Source: Megasphaera sp.
GTDB taxonomy: Bacteria; Bacillota; Negativicutes; Veillonellales; Megasphaeraceae
NCBI GenBank assembly: GCA_022486585.1
Contig: JAKVKI010000005.1
Coordinates: 19,685-83,684 of the forward strand
Direction: 5' to 3'
Length of the DNA stretch: 64,000 bases
A program made the position numbers and the translations under genes. Under the pieces are notes generated by a model, which worked only from the letters and a program-made list of their open reading frames with translations, was not told the DNA's origin and ran no database searches. Shown here one piece after another: positions 30,047-39,859 of the stretch; the stretch's first letter is position 1, and each line of letters opens with the position of its first letter.

Positions 30047-30077
30047 ACAGCCCCTTCTCATCATGAGAAGGGGCTGT
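30047..30077 (+). terminator. Terminator
   Basis: ACAGCCCCTTCTCAT C ATGAGAAGGGGCTGTTTT. Confidence 0.85.
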
Positions 30078-30101
30078 TTTACGACTCGATACAAATCATA
30101 T

Positions 30102-31646
30102 TTATGGCTTTGGTTTAGCAATCGTAACCCAAAAGGTCACACCATCTGGGTTATTATACACACCACACGTTTGATGGTGAAGCTTGACTAACGCCGCTAC
30201 GATGCCCAAGCCAAGACCATGACCACCGAAAATCCGCTGATTACGAGCCCGGGACATATCTATTTTGTAGAAAGGCTCCCAAATACGTTTCTGAAATTCC
30301 GGCGCAATTTGTACGCCTTGGTTGTATATACAGATTTTATACGCGTCTCCCATATCCTCAGCTCGTACGACAATGCGCTTCCCGGCATCCGTATAGTCGA
30401 TGGCATTACTAAGGAAATTGCTGAGAATCGTATCATACCGTTCGGGATCGCCGTACACCGTCATTTCATCAGGCAATTCCCAGCGCATATCAATATGCTG
30501 GGTTCCAATGACATTGGCAAATCGTTCTTTGGCTTCGTCAGCAAGCGCACAAAAATCAAAAGCGGTCTGCGCAATGCGGAAGGATCCTGTTTCCAGTCGT
30601 GACAAATTGAGTAAGTCTTTGACTAATTTATCCATTTTTTCCGTTTCACTATTGATGATACGGCAATACTGGTGGCGCCGCTCTTCATCAGCCTTCAGAC
30701 TGTCCAGTCCTTCTGCATATCCCTGAATAAGGGCCAGCGGTGTCTTGAGTTCATGCGACACAGCAGAAATAAAGGACTTACGCATGTGCTCTACCTCTTT
30801 AGCCTTATCCAGCTGCTCTTTTAGCTGCGCGTTAGACTTCTGCAAATCCGCTAACGCTGTACTCAGCTGATCAGACAAGGTGTTCAAACTATTGCCGAGC
30901 TGACCGATTTCATCATCCCAGGGATGGTTCCAGCGTTTGGAGAAATCAAGACGTGTCATTGCAGCAGATTGTTTCCGTAATTCCAACATAGGCTTTGTGA
31001 TTTTCCGAGAAAAATAGAGTGCTCCCAGCAACGCAAACACAATCCAAATGGCGCCTACTGTGAAAATAAATTTCTGGAAAATATCAACGCTTTCCTTCAT
31101 CGGTGCCATCGGCCGCATAATGAGTAAATACGTATGCTCGGCAATACGGTTGATCAAATAGAAGTACTGGAAATTAGGATCAGGTTTATAATATCGCACC
31201 TGTCCGATTTCCGATTCATCAGGCTGGCCGCCTTGGATGAGGTCTATCATTTCCCGGATATGTTTGGGCGGCCTCATCTGTTCTGGTGGCGACTGTTGCT
31301 CTTTTTCTTTACCTACGGCAACGACGACATCACCTTCATGTACTTCGGGTCTGCCAATATTGACACGACCACCAGGACGAGAAGAATATACGAGCTGACT
31401 ATTGTCCACGATGAGGACATCCGCTCCCAGATTGCGGCTGATTTGGTCCATTTGGTCTTCGCCGTCCAGCCCTTCTTCCTGATAAATCCGTGTAATAACC
31501 TGACTGGACTCAATCATGCTGGACTTCTTTACTTCATAAAAATATTTAGTAAATCCCAGACCTACCGCTGCCATGAGCGCCACTATGAAGATGAGCATGA
31601 ACCCCGCTGCATAGATGCTGACTTTCGTACGGATGGACTTACTCAT
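30102..31646 (-). CDS. Sensor histidine kinase
   Basis: Two TM segments, HAMP, SAVSHELKTPLALIQGYAEGL H-box, N-box SNAIDYT, G-box GHGLGLGIV. Confidence 0.95.
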   Translation of the reverse strand: MSKSIRTKVSIYAAGFMLIFIVALMAAVGLGFTKYFYEVKKSSMIESSQVITRIYQEEGLDGEDQMDQISRNLGADVLIVDNSQLVYSSRPGGRVNIGRPEVHEGDVVVAVGKEKEQQSPPEQMRPPKHIREMIDLIQGGQPDESEIGQVRYYKPDPNFQYFYLINRIAEHTYLLIMRPMAPMKESVDIFQKFIFTVGAIWIVFALLGALYFSRKITKPMLELRKQSAAMTRLDFSKRWNHPWDDEIGQLGNSLNTLSDQLSTALADLQKSNAQLKEQLDKAKEVEHMRKSFISAVSHELKTPLALIQGYAEGLDSLKADEERRHQYCRIINSETEKMDKLVKDLLNLSRLETGSFRIAQTAFDFCALADEAKERFANVIGTQHIDMRWELPDEMTVYGDPERYDTILSNFLSNAIDYTDAGKRIVVRAEDMGDAYKICIYNQGVQIAPEFQKRIWEPFYKIDMSRARNQRIFGGHGLGLGIVAALVKLHHQTCGVYNNPDGVTFWVTIAKPKP

Positions 31647-32314
31647 TTGGCATCATAACGGTACCCATAACCACGAACGGTCTGGATAACGCTGCCTTTG
31701 TCGCCGAGCTTGATACGCAGGCGGTTAATATGCGTATCTACAGTACGCAGATCACCGTAATATTCATAGTTCCACACTTGATTCAAGATTTGCCGGCGAC
31801 TCAGGGCCTTGCCAGCATTCGTCATGAGGTAGTTCAATAATTTGTATTCCGTTGGGCTCAAATTGACATAGTTACCATCAATGACGACCTGCCGGGCATC
31901 GCGGTCAATCGAAACGCCTTCTTCTGACGTAGTTTCCCCGCCTTCTTCTTCTTTTAAAGTACGACGCAGTAAGGCTTTGATTTTGGCAACAAGGATTTTG
32001 GGACTAAATGGTTTCGTAATATATTCATCAACACCTAAATCGTAGGCAAACAGCTGATCGATTTCTTCTCCTTTTGCCGTAATCATCATGATCGGTACAG
32101 TCGATTCGCGGCGTATTTCACGACATACAGTCCACCCATCGTAGCCGGGCATCATGACATCGAGGAGAACCAAATCAGGGTGCTGCTGCCGATAGATTTC
32201 CAGGGCTTGCTTCCCATCAGCGGCTTCGAGGATCTCGTAGCCCTCCGGACGAAGGAAGTCGGCAACCAGTTGGCGCATCAGTTGTTCATCATCTGCAATG
32301 AGTATTTTTTCCAT
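31643..32314 (-). CDS. OmpR/PhoB family response regulator
   Basis: Receiver domain LVLLDVMMPGYDGW and winged helix LSPTEYKLLNYLM...VRGYGYRY. Confidence 0.96.
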   Translation of the reverse strand: MEKILIADDEQLMRQLVADFLRPEGYEILEAADGKQALEIYRQQHPDLVLLDVMMPGYDGWTVCREIRRESTVPIMMITAKGEEIDQLFAYDLGVDEYITKPFSPKILVAKIKALLRRTLKEEEGGETTSEEGVSIDRDARQVVIDGNYVNLSPTEYKLLNYLMTNAGKALSRRQILNQVWNYEYYGDLRTVDTHINRLRIKLGDKGSVIQTVRGYGYRYDAK

Positions 32315-32825
32315 AATTAGATTCCTTTCCAAACCAGTCTCCCGGCTCAGCGTATTTTTGTATTGTATTTGTATCAGTTAATCTGTCCAGCCAGTGTGCA
32401 ATAGAGGTACCGTTGATCATCAAGTTTGGCGCTACATCCTGCAATGGTATGAGGACGAAGGCCCGTTGCGTCACATAAGGATGAGGCAGTTGTAATCTCT
32501 CCGTATGATACGACGGTCCTGTACTATATACTATATCCAAATCAATCGTACGAGCACCCCATTTTTCATGGCGCACACGCCCCAGTGCCTGTTCAATATG
32601 CTGGCATATGCCTAGCAATGCCGGCCCGTCTGCCTCCGTCTCTACGGCAACAATACCATTGAGGAACCGCGGCTGATCCGTTTTACCCCATGGCGGTGTC
32701 TCATAAAGGGGAGATACATTTTTTACGACCAGCTGCGGTTCTCGTTGAAGCAGGGCTGCCGCCTTCGTCAAAGAAGCCTCCCTATCCCCCAGATTAGCAC
32801 CCAGGCTGAGGTAATAGGTTATCAT
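32289..32825 (-). CDS. folK: 2-amino-4-hydroxy-6-hydroxymethyldihydropteridine pyrophosphokinase
   Basis: SLGANLGDREASL, GKTDQPRFLNG, RWGART-type WGARTIDLDIVY, LPHPYVTQRAFVLIPL. Confidence 0.96.
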   Translation of the reverse strand: MITYYLSLGANLGDREASLTKAAALLQREPQLVVKNVSPLYETPPWGKTDQPRFLNGIVAVETEADGPALLGICQHIEQALGRVRHEKWGARTIDLDIVYSTGPSYHTERLQLPHPYVTQRAFVLIPLQDVAPNLMINGTSIAHWLDRLTDTNTIQKYAEPGDWFGKESNYGKNTHCR

Positions 32826-33180
32826 ACCGGCTCCTTTCTACAGTAACGCTGACATCATCGAAAAGACCGCCTACAGGGGCCTGCGGTTTATGTACAGTAA
32901 TATCGACGGCATCGACGGCAAACTGTGATAAAATAGTATGAGCCGTCATTTCAGCTACAGCTTCAATGAGCTTATACGTATGGTTTTCTACGATGTCTTT
33001 AATAACATCATATACCTTACTATAATCGATGGTCCCAGCCAGGTCATCACTTTTCCCGGCATAGTGTACGTCAACATAGAGAACGGCATCTACGTCAAAC
33101 GGCTGGCCTGTCTTTGTTTCTTCTGGCAGACAACCATGGTGGCCATAGAAATGCATTCCTGTCAATGTAATCCTGTCCAT
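32794..33180 (-). CDS. folB: Dihydroneopterin aldolase
   Basis: MDRITLTGMHFYGHHGCLPEETKTGQPFDVDAVL. Confidence 0.96.
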   Translation of the reverse strand: MDRITLTGMHFYGHHGCLPEETKTGQPFDVDAVLYVDVHYAGKSDDLAGTIDYSKVYDVIKDIVENHTYKLIEAVAEMTAHTILSQFAVDAVDITVHKPQAPVGGLFDDVSVTVERSRYDNLLPQPGC

Positions 33181-33229
33181 TCATGTCCTCCTCATATGGC
33201 ATAATAAATTTCTAACGTAACCAACAGCA

Positions 33230-33628
33230 TTACAGCACAATGTAGTACGCCGCAATGAAAATCAAACCGCCCACGATGATAAAAAATGGACTGGCATATT
33301 GCTGCCACAAACTCTGTTCATGGTATAAATAGATTTCCTGGGGATCCGCAGCATTATAACGCAAATCGACACTGTCACCGGCAACGATATTCCATTCTGC
33401 ATCACCATACGCATAGCGGGCTTTACACGTCTTCCCTTGAGCTGTAAATTGTACGACCGGGTAATACATACTGCCACTTTTCATTTTCTTTTCTTCAAAT
33501 CCCAATAAGGTCCCTTTGGCAGCTATCTTGCAGTGCCGGGTCAAGGCTCGCAATTTCCACCCGTGATACGTCCCTACAGCAATGAACAGGATACCCAACA
33601 ATGCCGGCAAATAATAAAATATACTCAT
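33230..33628 (-). CDS. DUF3592-like membrane protein
   Basis: Two terminal TM helices around a soluble domain with YYPVVQFTAQGKTCKARY. Confidence 0.65.
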   Translation of the reverse strand: MSIFYYLPALLGILFIAVGTYHGWKLRALTRHCKIAAKGTLLGFEEKKMKSGSMYYPVVQFTAQGKTCKARYAYGDAEWNIVAGDSVDLRYNAADPQEIYLYHEQSLWQQYASPFFIIVGGLIFIAAYYIVL

Positions 33629-33774
33629 GAATAGATTCTCCTCCTACATGCGGAAAAAGCTTTTAGGCACGCCGCGACAGTTGGTCTTGAAAGATCACAC
33701 TGCCTACCTAAAAGACCATTTTTTTGATATAATAAAGAACGTACTTATTTATATTGTAACTTTCGAGGTGTCAC

Positions 33775-34881
33775 ATGTCAAAACGATTTATTAATTCTAT
33801 CAATTATATGCGCGGCTTATGCATGCTTGGTGTCATTGCCATTCATGTCGGTTCTGTCGCTCTGACCAGTCCCGCACCGAATTTGGGGCTTGTCGCCGTC
33901 CTGGAAATCCTGTCCCGTTTTTCTGTACCGGCCTTTTTCTTCCTGTCGGCCTTTGGTATGTTCTATAGCCAGCCCCTGGCTGCACCGTTTGTTTATAAAG
34001 ACTATCTGAAACGGCGTCTGCGAACAGTTCTCGTCCCTTACATAGCCTGGTCATTATTCTATATGGTCTACACTTCTATTTTAAGCCATAACTTCAATAT
34101 TTTCCAGCCTTATACGTTCTTTAAAACAATATGGTATGGATTGGCCATGTATCACATCTATTTTTTGGTCATTTTATTATGGTTTTATTTTCTCATGCCC
34201 CTATGGCGACCGCTGTTGCGCTTCATGGATAAAAATCCCTGGCTTTGGTTCAGTATATTGTTTGTTGGCAATATGATTTTCAATTTCTATTCCAGTTATA
34301 TTTGGACCGTCCAATCAGCTAATCCCCTCATTCAGGACGCCTTTAATTACCGGCTGAACTATGTCGTGCTCCATTACCTGTTCATCTTCATGTTCGGTGC
34401 CCTGACGGCAGAACATTTCCAGGCCATAACGAACTGGTTATCTCATCACGGCATACTGATCAACGTATTCCAAGGCCTGACGACTGCATCTATGCTGGCT
34501 GGATATTACGGTATTATGCACTATATGCAATACGATGCCTTATCAGCTGTCTTTACGATCCATCAGCTCAGTCCGATGGGGATGGCCTATACACTGTCAA
34601 CAATGTTGTTCCTGCTGTACTGGTGGGAATGCCGGTCAGTACCAGCCTGCATCCATCGGCTGTTTACTATGTTGGGAAATTATTCCTACCCCATCTATTT
34701 AGTCCATCCTGTATTTCTCAGTATATGCACTGGTCTCTGTGCCCATATGCACCTGTACTTGCGGGCTTGGCATATCGTCCTCATCTATGGTATCGTCGCT
34801 GTGCTGGCTGCCGGATATTCAGCAGTTATCAATAAACTGCCCTTGCCTCATTGGCTGAATATCTGTCTCAAAGGAAAATAA
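33775..34881 (+). CDS. Acyltransferase family membrane protein
   Basis: NYMRGLCMLGVIAIHVGS N-terminus and a multi-TM profile typical of acyltransferase family 3. Confidence 0.88.
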   Translation: MSKRFINSINYMRGLCMLGVIAIHVGSVALTSPAPNLGLVAVLEILSRFSVPAFFFLSAFGMFYSQPLAAPFVYKDYLKRRLRTVLVPYIAWSLFYMVYTSILSHNFNIFQPYTFFKTIWYGLAMYHIYFLVILLWFYFLMPLWRPLLRFMDKNPWLWFSILFVGNMIFNFYSSYIWTVQSANPLIQDAFNYRLNYVVLHYLFIFMFGALTAEHFQAITNWLSHHGILINVFQGLTTASMLAGYYGIMHYMQYDALSAVFTIHQLSPMGMAYTLSTMLFLLYWWECRSVPACIHRLFTMLGNYSYPIYLVHPVFLSICTGLCAHMHLYLRAWHIVLIYGIVAVLAAGYSAVINKLPLPHWLNICLKGK

Positions 34882-34965
34882 AATATCTGTTTTCCCGTAC
34901 ACGAATATACGCATACGTAAAAATACCATCGGCATATCACAGCATTGCACGGTGGAGAATTAAAA

Positions 34966-34997
34966 AGAGCTGCCCTGTGTTACGCAATGGCAGCTCC
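34966..34997. terminator. Terminator between convergent genes
   Basis: AGAGCTGCC...GGCAGCTCCCTT. Confidence 0.55.
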
Positions 34998-35007
34998 CTT
35001 ATCATTC

Positions 35008-35391
35008 TTAATTTTGTTTTAATTCTACTTTTTGTAGTACTTCGTTTGCCATACGAGCTCTGGCCTTGATGACAGCATTACCGTCTTTAATCGATTCCGG
35101 ATAGAAGCTGCTCTTATATTTGCTTCTCTTCGTTTTAGTGACCATTTCTTTCAACTGGATCGTCTGGTCATCTACGTTATAGACATATGTACAATAATCT
35201 GTCGTATCACCTGATGTTTCAACAGTTTTGAACGTCAGGATCGTACGTCCTACATCAAATGTGACCTTTGCAGAATTCATATCAATGGCTGTGTATTTAT
35301 TGTACTGCCACATATTGTCTGCTGCAAATACAGTCGCTGCAGAAATAGCCATCGTCATTCCTAAAACAGCAAAAATCTTTTTTAGTTTCAA
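35008..35391 (-). CDS. Secreted hypothetical protein
   Basis: Signal peptide MKLKKIFAVLGMTMAISAATVFA. Confidence 0.7.
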   Translation of the reverse strand: MKLKKIFAVLGMTMAISAATVFAADNMWQYNKYTAIDMNSAKVTFDVGRTILTFKTVETSGDTTDYCTYVYNVDDQTIQLKEMVTKTKRSKYKSSFYPESIKDGNAVIKARARMANEVLQKVELKQN

Positions 35392-35489
35392 CTATACCAC
35401 CACCTTGATACCATTTTACTATGTATTATACCATGAATGGCTGGCAGTGACTAGGTATGTCAGGAAAACAAACGATGTCATTAAGAGAT

Positions 35490-35984
35490 TTATCGATTAT
35501 CGATTTTCTCCGGATACAAATCATGCTGAGACAAACGCTGCCAAGCCACGTCCTCCCAAGGTGTCCCGGCACGGCCGTAATTACAATACGGATCAATGCT
35601 AATGCCGCCACGCGGCAAAAATTTCCCCCATACTTCGATGTATTTAGGATCCATGAGAGAAATGAGATCATCCATAATGATATTGACACAATCTTCATGA
35701 AAATCACCATGATTACGGAAGCTGAACAGATATAATTTCAAGGACTTACTTTCAACCATTCGCTGGTCTGGTACATAGGAAATATACATCGTAGCATAGT
35801 CCGGCTGTCCGGTCTTAGGGCAGAGACTGGTAAATTCAGGACAATTAAATTTGACGAAATAATCCCTGTTTTCATGTTTGTTCATAAATGTTTCCAGCAG
35901 CTTCGGGTCATAGTCTGTTTCGTATTGTGTATGACCGCTGCCTAAGGATGTTATACCTTGTAATTCCTCTGTTTGACGACTCAT
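35490..35984 (-). CDS. queF: NADPH-dependent 7-cyano-7-deazaguanine reductase QueF
   Basis: [16 protein letters not shown] and [26 protein letters not shown]. Confidence 0.97.
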   Translation of the reverse strand: MSRQTEELQGITSLGSGHTQYETDYDPKLLETFMNKHENRDYFVKFNCPEFTSLCPKTGQPDYATMYISYVPDQRMVESKSLKLYLFSFRNHGDFHEDCVNIIMDDLISLMDPKYIEVWGKFLPRGGISIDPYCNYGRAGTPWEDVAWQRLSQHDLYPEKIDNR

Positions 35985-36475
35985 ATGCCCTCCTTATGAA
36001 ATAGATACACCTTAGCCATAGCATGGATAAGGAAAACACCACAGATACCACAAATGATTTGACCCACAGATAAGCTGACTGCCAGCATACCATACGGGAG
36101 GTGCAACAAATAGGATAGCCATAGGCTGACACCGAGAGACGGCACGAGCCAAATCGGCAAAGCCGTAAGCCATATGTTCCAATCATGCAGGCGAATTTGA
36201 ACGATAAGCCAGGTCGTCGCAATGCCGACAAAACAACCACCGAACATGTCCAGCGGTCCCAGGCCGCCAAAAAGAAAATTCGCTATGAGGTTCGCTATAC
36301 CCAAGGGTATGACCAGGAAGGGATACAAGTAGGCTAACGCATATAATGCCGTGGCTATACGAATCTGATACGCTCCAAAAGACACGCCTTGCGTGATATA
36401 TAATAAAACGACATACATAGCAATGACCATACTGGAAATAGTCATTTTACGTGTATTTACAAGGAAATTATACAT
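35981..36475 (-). CDS. queT: QueT family queuosine-precursor transporter
   Basis: Membrane protein overlapping queF; preQ1-type leader. Start set at [10 protein letters not shown]. Confidence 0.9.
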   Translation of the reverse strand: MYNFLVNTRKMTISSMVIAMYVVLLYITQGVSFGAYQIRIATALYALAYLYPFLVIPLGIANLIANFLFGGLGPLDMFGGCFVGIATTWLIVQIRLHDWNIWLTALPIWLVPSLGVSLWLSYLLHLPYGMLAVSLSVGQIICGICGVFLIHAMAKVYLFHKEGI

Positions 36476-36497
36476 CAGCACCGCCCCCTTTCCCATA

Positions 36498-36530
36498 AAA
36501 AAAACGGGTTTGTTGGAAACAAACCCGTAA
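36498..36530 (-). terminator. Terminator/expression platform of the queT leader
   Basis: Minus strand ACGGGTTTGTTTCCAACAAACCCGTTTTTTTT. Confidence 0.85.
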
Positions 36531-36550
36531 GTGCACAATATTCTTGTACT

Positions 36551-36596
36551 ACTTCCTAGTTTTATTTACCGACAGGATGGATTACGAACTGTCCTA
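36551..36596 (-). promoter_or_regulatory. Probable preQ1-I riboswitch
   Basis: Minus strand AGGACAGTTCGTAATCCATCCTGTCGGTAAATAAAACTAGGAAG: short stem-loop with A-rich tail ending in CTAGG, followed by a terminator and queT. Confidence 0.75.
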
Positions 36597-36611
36597 TAGA
36601 CTATAGAATTT

Positions 36612-37172
36612 TTACCAAACGACCTTGCCCAACACATGATCAATAGGAACAGGACCGATAAAGCGGCTGTCACTGCTATGATTACGATTATCGCCCATAC
36701 AAAATACATATCCTTCTGGAACAGTAATCGTACCCTTTTGACTGTATGTCATTTGTTCATTGATATATGGTTCATCAAGAGCTTCACCGTTGCGCCATAC
36801 TTTGCCATCGTGGAACGCTAACGTATCACCGGGATGACCGATGACCCGTTTGACCCAAACATTTTTAGTCTGCAGGTTATGATCAAAAAAAGCCATATAG
36901 TTATGCATCGGTTCAGCTACATCATCTTTCCACGTACGCGGATAATGGACACGGCTGTCAATAATGACAATATCTCCATAACTCGGTACTTCATTCATAA
37001 TGTGCGTCCATTTAGATACGACAAGGTATTCTCCATTATGCAACGTAGGCACCATAGATTCGCCCGACACACGTGTCGGCTGGAAAAAGAATATATGAAT
37101 GACCATAGCAATGGCCAGCGCTATAATAATAGAATAAATCCATTCGTATACTTCATGTAAAATAGTATTCAA
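36612..37172 (-). CDS. lepB: Signal peptidase I
   Basis: SGESMVPTLHNGEYLVV, VIGHPGDTLAF, GDNRNHSSDSR; TTG start at 37172 preceded by AGGAGG. Confidence 0.93.
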   Translation of the reverse strand: MNTILHEVYEWIYSIIIALAIAMVIHIFFFQPTRVSGESMVPTLHNGEYLVVSKWTHIMNEVPSYGDIVIIDSRVHYPRTWKDDVAEPMHNYMAFFDHNLQTKNVWVKRVIGHPGDTLAFHDGKVWRNGEALDEPYINEQMTYSQKGTITVPEGYVFCMGDNRNHSSDSRFIGPVPIDHVLGKVVW

Positions 37173-37266
37173 GTTAAGCCTCCTTACGTACTTATCTATT
37201 TTACCAAACACATAGGACAAAAGCAAGAGAAACACGGTTCGAATATGACGGCGAACATAAGTTACC

Positions 37267-37818
37267 CTAGTTCTGTCCCTGTTGCCCTTTCTCTATCATA
37301 TATGACAATTCTTTTTGGTTTATACATCCTTGTCTTCGTTCTCTGATTTGTCCATATTGTCCAATCATAATGGATTCAGGCACTTCACTGATCGTATAGG
37401 CAGCTGCATTCTCTATATCCGTCGTGTAGAAAGGCAGGTCGTAATCGTGAGATGCCAAAAAAGACTGCACGTCCGTATCGTCTCGTCCCAACGAAAGAAT
37501 GACGAAATAGACTCGCTGACCATATTGATGATATAGTGTTTCCAGTACTGGAAGCTGTTGCTCGCTCAATTCACTCCACGGCATCCAAACCAGCAGATAA
37601 ACTGGTTTTTTATTATATAAATCTTTTATTTTATGTGCCTTACCTGCCTGATCATATAGGATGATATTCCGTGCTAACGATTCGGTTTCTGCCTGTGTAA
37701 TAGCCTGAGCTTCTTTTTTATCAGCATCTTTGGCAATATTTTCATCTTTCCCCGGCCAAAAACAAGCGATCAGGACCAGACAAATAACCGTTAGCCCCGC
37801 TAAGATCCTATTTTTCAT
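37267..37818 (-). CDS. TlpA/redoxin-like lipoprotein lacking the CxxC motif
   Basis: LIAC lipobox-like N-terminus; LLVWMPWSELSEQQLPVLETLYHQYG aligns to the TlpA WATWCxxC region. Confidence 0.75.
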   Translation of the reverse strand: MKNRILAGLTVICLVLIACFWPGKDENIAKDADKKEAQAITQAETESLARNIILYDQAGKAHKIKDLYNKKPVYLLVWMPWSELSEQQLPVLETLYHQYGQRVYFVILSLGRDDTDVQSFLASHDYDLPFYTTDIENAAAYTISEVPESIMIGQYGQIRERRQGCINQKELSYMIEKGQQGQN

Positions 37819-38783
37819 TTCTTATATCCCGTCGTGAAATCGACATAATTTTGCAATTTCTTCCCAGACAGGAAGTTCTTCAAATTATGTGCTGCTATAC
37901 GAACGATATTGTCGTGTGTAGCCTGCAAGTGATAGCCGCCAGATACGTGGGGCGTAATATAAATGCCCTTTGTATGCCACATCGGACTGTCCGCTGGTAA
38001 GGGCTCCGGATCGGTGACATCGACAGCTGCACCAGCAAGATGGCCGCTCTGCACAGCGTCGCAGAGTGCCGCTTGAACAACGTTAGCGCCACGGCCTATA
38101 TTGAGAAAATAGGCGCCTTTTTTCATAGCAGCAAATCGTTCTGCTGTATATAACTGATAGGTCTGCGCCGTATCCGGCAAGCTGGACGCAACAATATCCG
38201 CTGCTGCCAAATACGTATCGAGCTGATCCATCGTCCCCATTTCATCAGCTTCTGGCAACAGTGCTGTACTGCGACGGCGTATACCGATAACATGAGCACC
38301 TAAAGCCTTCATCCGTTTGCCGAACTGCCGCCCAATATCGCCGAACCCGACGATGAGGACTGTCGAACCATAAATAGACCGGACAGGGCCTTCATCATGC
38401 CAACTGGCAGCCTTCTGGTTATCATAATAAGCATATAGTTTTTTCATCATGGCCAACAATTGCGCCGTCATATGTTCCGATAACGCAAGACCATATGCTC
38501 CAGTTGCATTCGTGAGACAAACTCCGTCTGCCAGGATACCTGGTTTGCAGTACGAGTTTGCGCCAGCACTATTTAATTGGAGCCAGCGAAGTTTAGGAGC
38601 TCTCACCAGAAGCGCCGGATCAATATTGCCAATAATGACTTCAGCATCTGCCAGCACCGCTTCCGATGCCTGCACTCCTACAGGTCCCTGCACTGGCAAA
38701 TAAACGACTTCATTCCCTGCTGCAGCCGCTTCAAGCCACTGCTTATGATACGGTGTTACTTCCATAGCAACTACTATTTTCAT
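37815..38783 (-). CDS. D-2-hydroxyacid dehydrogenase family protein
   Basis: GFGDIGRQFGKRMKALG, NIGRGANVVQAAL, DVTDPEPLPADSPMW. Confidence 0.95.
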   Translation of the reverse strand: MKIVVAMEVTPYHKQWLEAAAAGNEVVYLPVQGPVGVQASEAVLADAEVIIGNIDPALLVRAPKLRWLQLNSAGANSYCKPGILADGVCLTNATGAYGLALSEHMTAQLLAMMKKLYAYYDNQKAASWHDEGPVRSIYGSTVLIVGFGDIGRQFGKRMKALGAHVIGIRRRSTALLPEADEMGTMDQLDTYLAAADIVASSLPDTAQTYQLYTAERFAAMKKGAYFLNIGRGANVVQAALCDAVQSGHLAGAAVDVTDPEPLPADSPMWHTKGIYITPHVSGGYHLQATHDNIVRIAAHNLKNFLSGKKLQNYVDFTTGYKK

Positions 38784-38917
38784 AGGATTCCCTCTTATTC
38801 TATTTTGATATCATTGCTATTATTTCATATTTACTCTTTGTTGTAAATAGCAAAAACGCAGGGGCCATTGACACTGCCCCTGCAAATGATAAACGTACTA
38901 TATAGATATGATGAAAC

Positions 38918-39859
38918 TTACCAATCCAATTTGCCAGTCATCAAATATACAAGAAGACCTTTTTCAGCATGACGACGATTTTCAGCTTCGTCAAGAATCG
39001 TATCCAAATGTTGTTCCATAACATCCTGCGTGATTTCAAAACCCGGATGGATCGGCATATCATGGAATACCATCGTATTCGTGCCGCCCATCAAATCGGC
39101 ATCGATTTGATAGGGCATCATCATATTGATAATGGCATCCTTCTTTTCTTTGTATGCCGGATTAGTGAAGAATTCCATATCGACCCAGGTATCTGTGTAA
39201 ATGCAGTCCGCTTCGGCAACGACTTTCTTCAAGTCTTCTTTGGAAATATCTGTCGGCAGCTCAATATAGTTGCCAGTTTTCTTCAAGCCATCATAGAAAT
39301 CATCGCCAACTGCCATGACCTGCTTAAACGGTGTCAGGCCGTACATTGTACCACCGAGCATCGTGACGATTTCACTAAGGGAGTTATATGTATTGTTTTT
39401 CGCTCCGATGTACAGTACTTTGACATCAAAATGACCGGTTTTTTCATACAAGGTCAGCATATCAGCCAATGCCTGAGACGGGTGGAACGTATTATCACAA
39501 CCATTGATCACGGGAACTGTACCATACTTCATAAAAGCATTCGTCGTTTCCGACTTTTTAAAACGTCCCATAATGCAATCAACGTTACGGCAAACGTATT
39601 TGATTTCACTCATAAGGTCACCAATAGTAAAATTACTATCCGCCCATTTTTGATTGTATGCTTTGCCGCCTAATTCTTCCATACCGATCGTAAAGGATAA
39701 ATACGTACGGTTAGATGTTTTTTCAAATAATGTATATAATTTTTTTCCTTCTAAGAGATGAGAATATTCTTCTTGATTCTGTTTTATTTTTTCTGCTAAC
39801 AATAAAATTCCTTTTAATTCTTCTGCTGTATAGTCAGCAAAACTGTTCGCATGTTTCAT
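38918..39859 (-). CDS. Aspartate/ornithine carbamoyltransferase family protein, substrate uncertain
   Basis: FEKTSNRTYLSFTIGM, PVINGCDNTFHPSQALADMLT, TDTWVDME, FHDMPIHPGFEI. Confidence 0.9.
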   Translation of the reverse strand: MKHANSFADYTAEELKGILLLAEKIKQNQEEYSHLLEGKKLYTLFEKTSNRTYLSFTIGMEELGGKAYNQKWADSNFTIGDLMSEIKYVCRNVDCIMGRFKKSETTNAFMKYGTVPVINGCDNTFHPSQALADMLTLYEKTGHFDVKVLYIGAKNNTYNSLSEIVTMLGGTMYGLTPFKQVMAVGDDFYDGLKKTGNYIELPTDISKEDLKKVVAEADCIYTDTWVDMEFFTNPAYKEKKDAIINMMMPYQIDADLMGGTNTMVFHDMPIHPGFEITQDVMEQHLDTILDEAENRRHAEKGLLVYLMTGKLDW

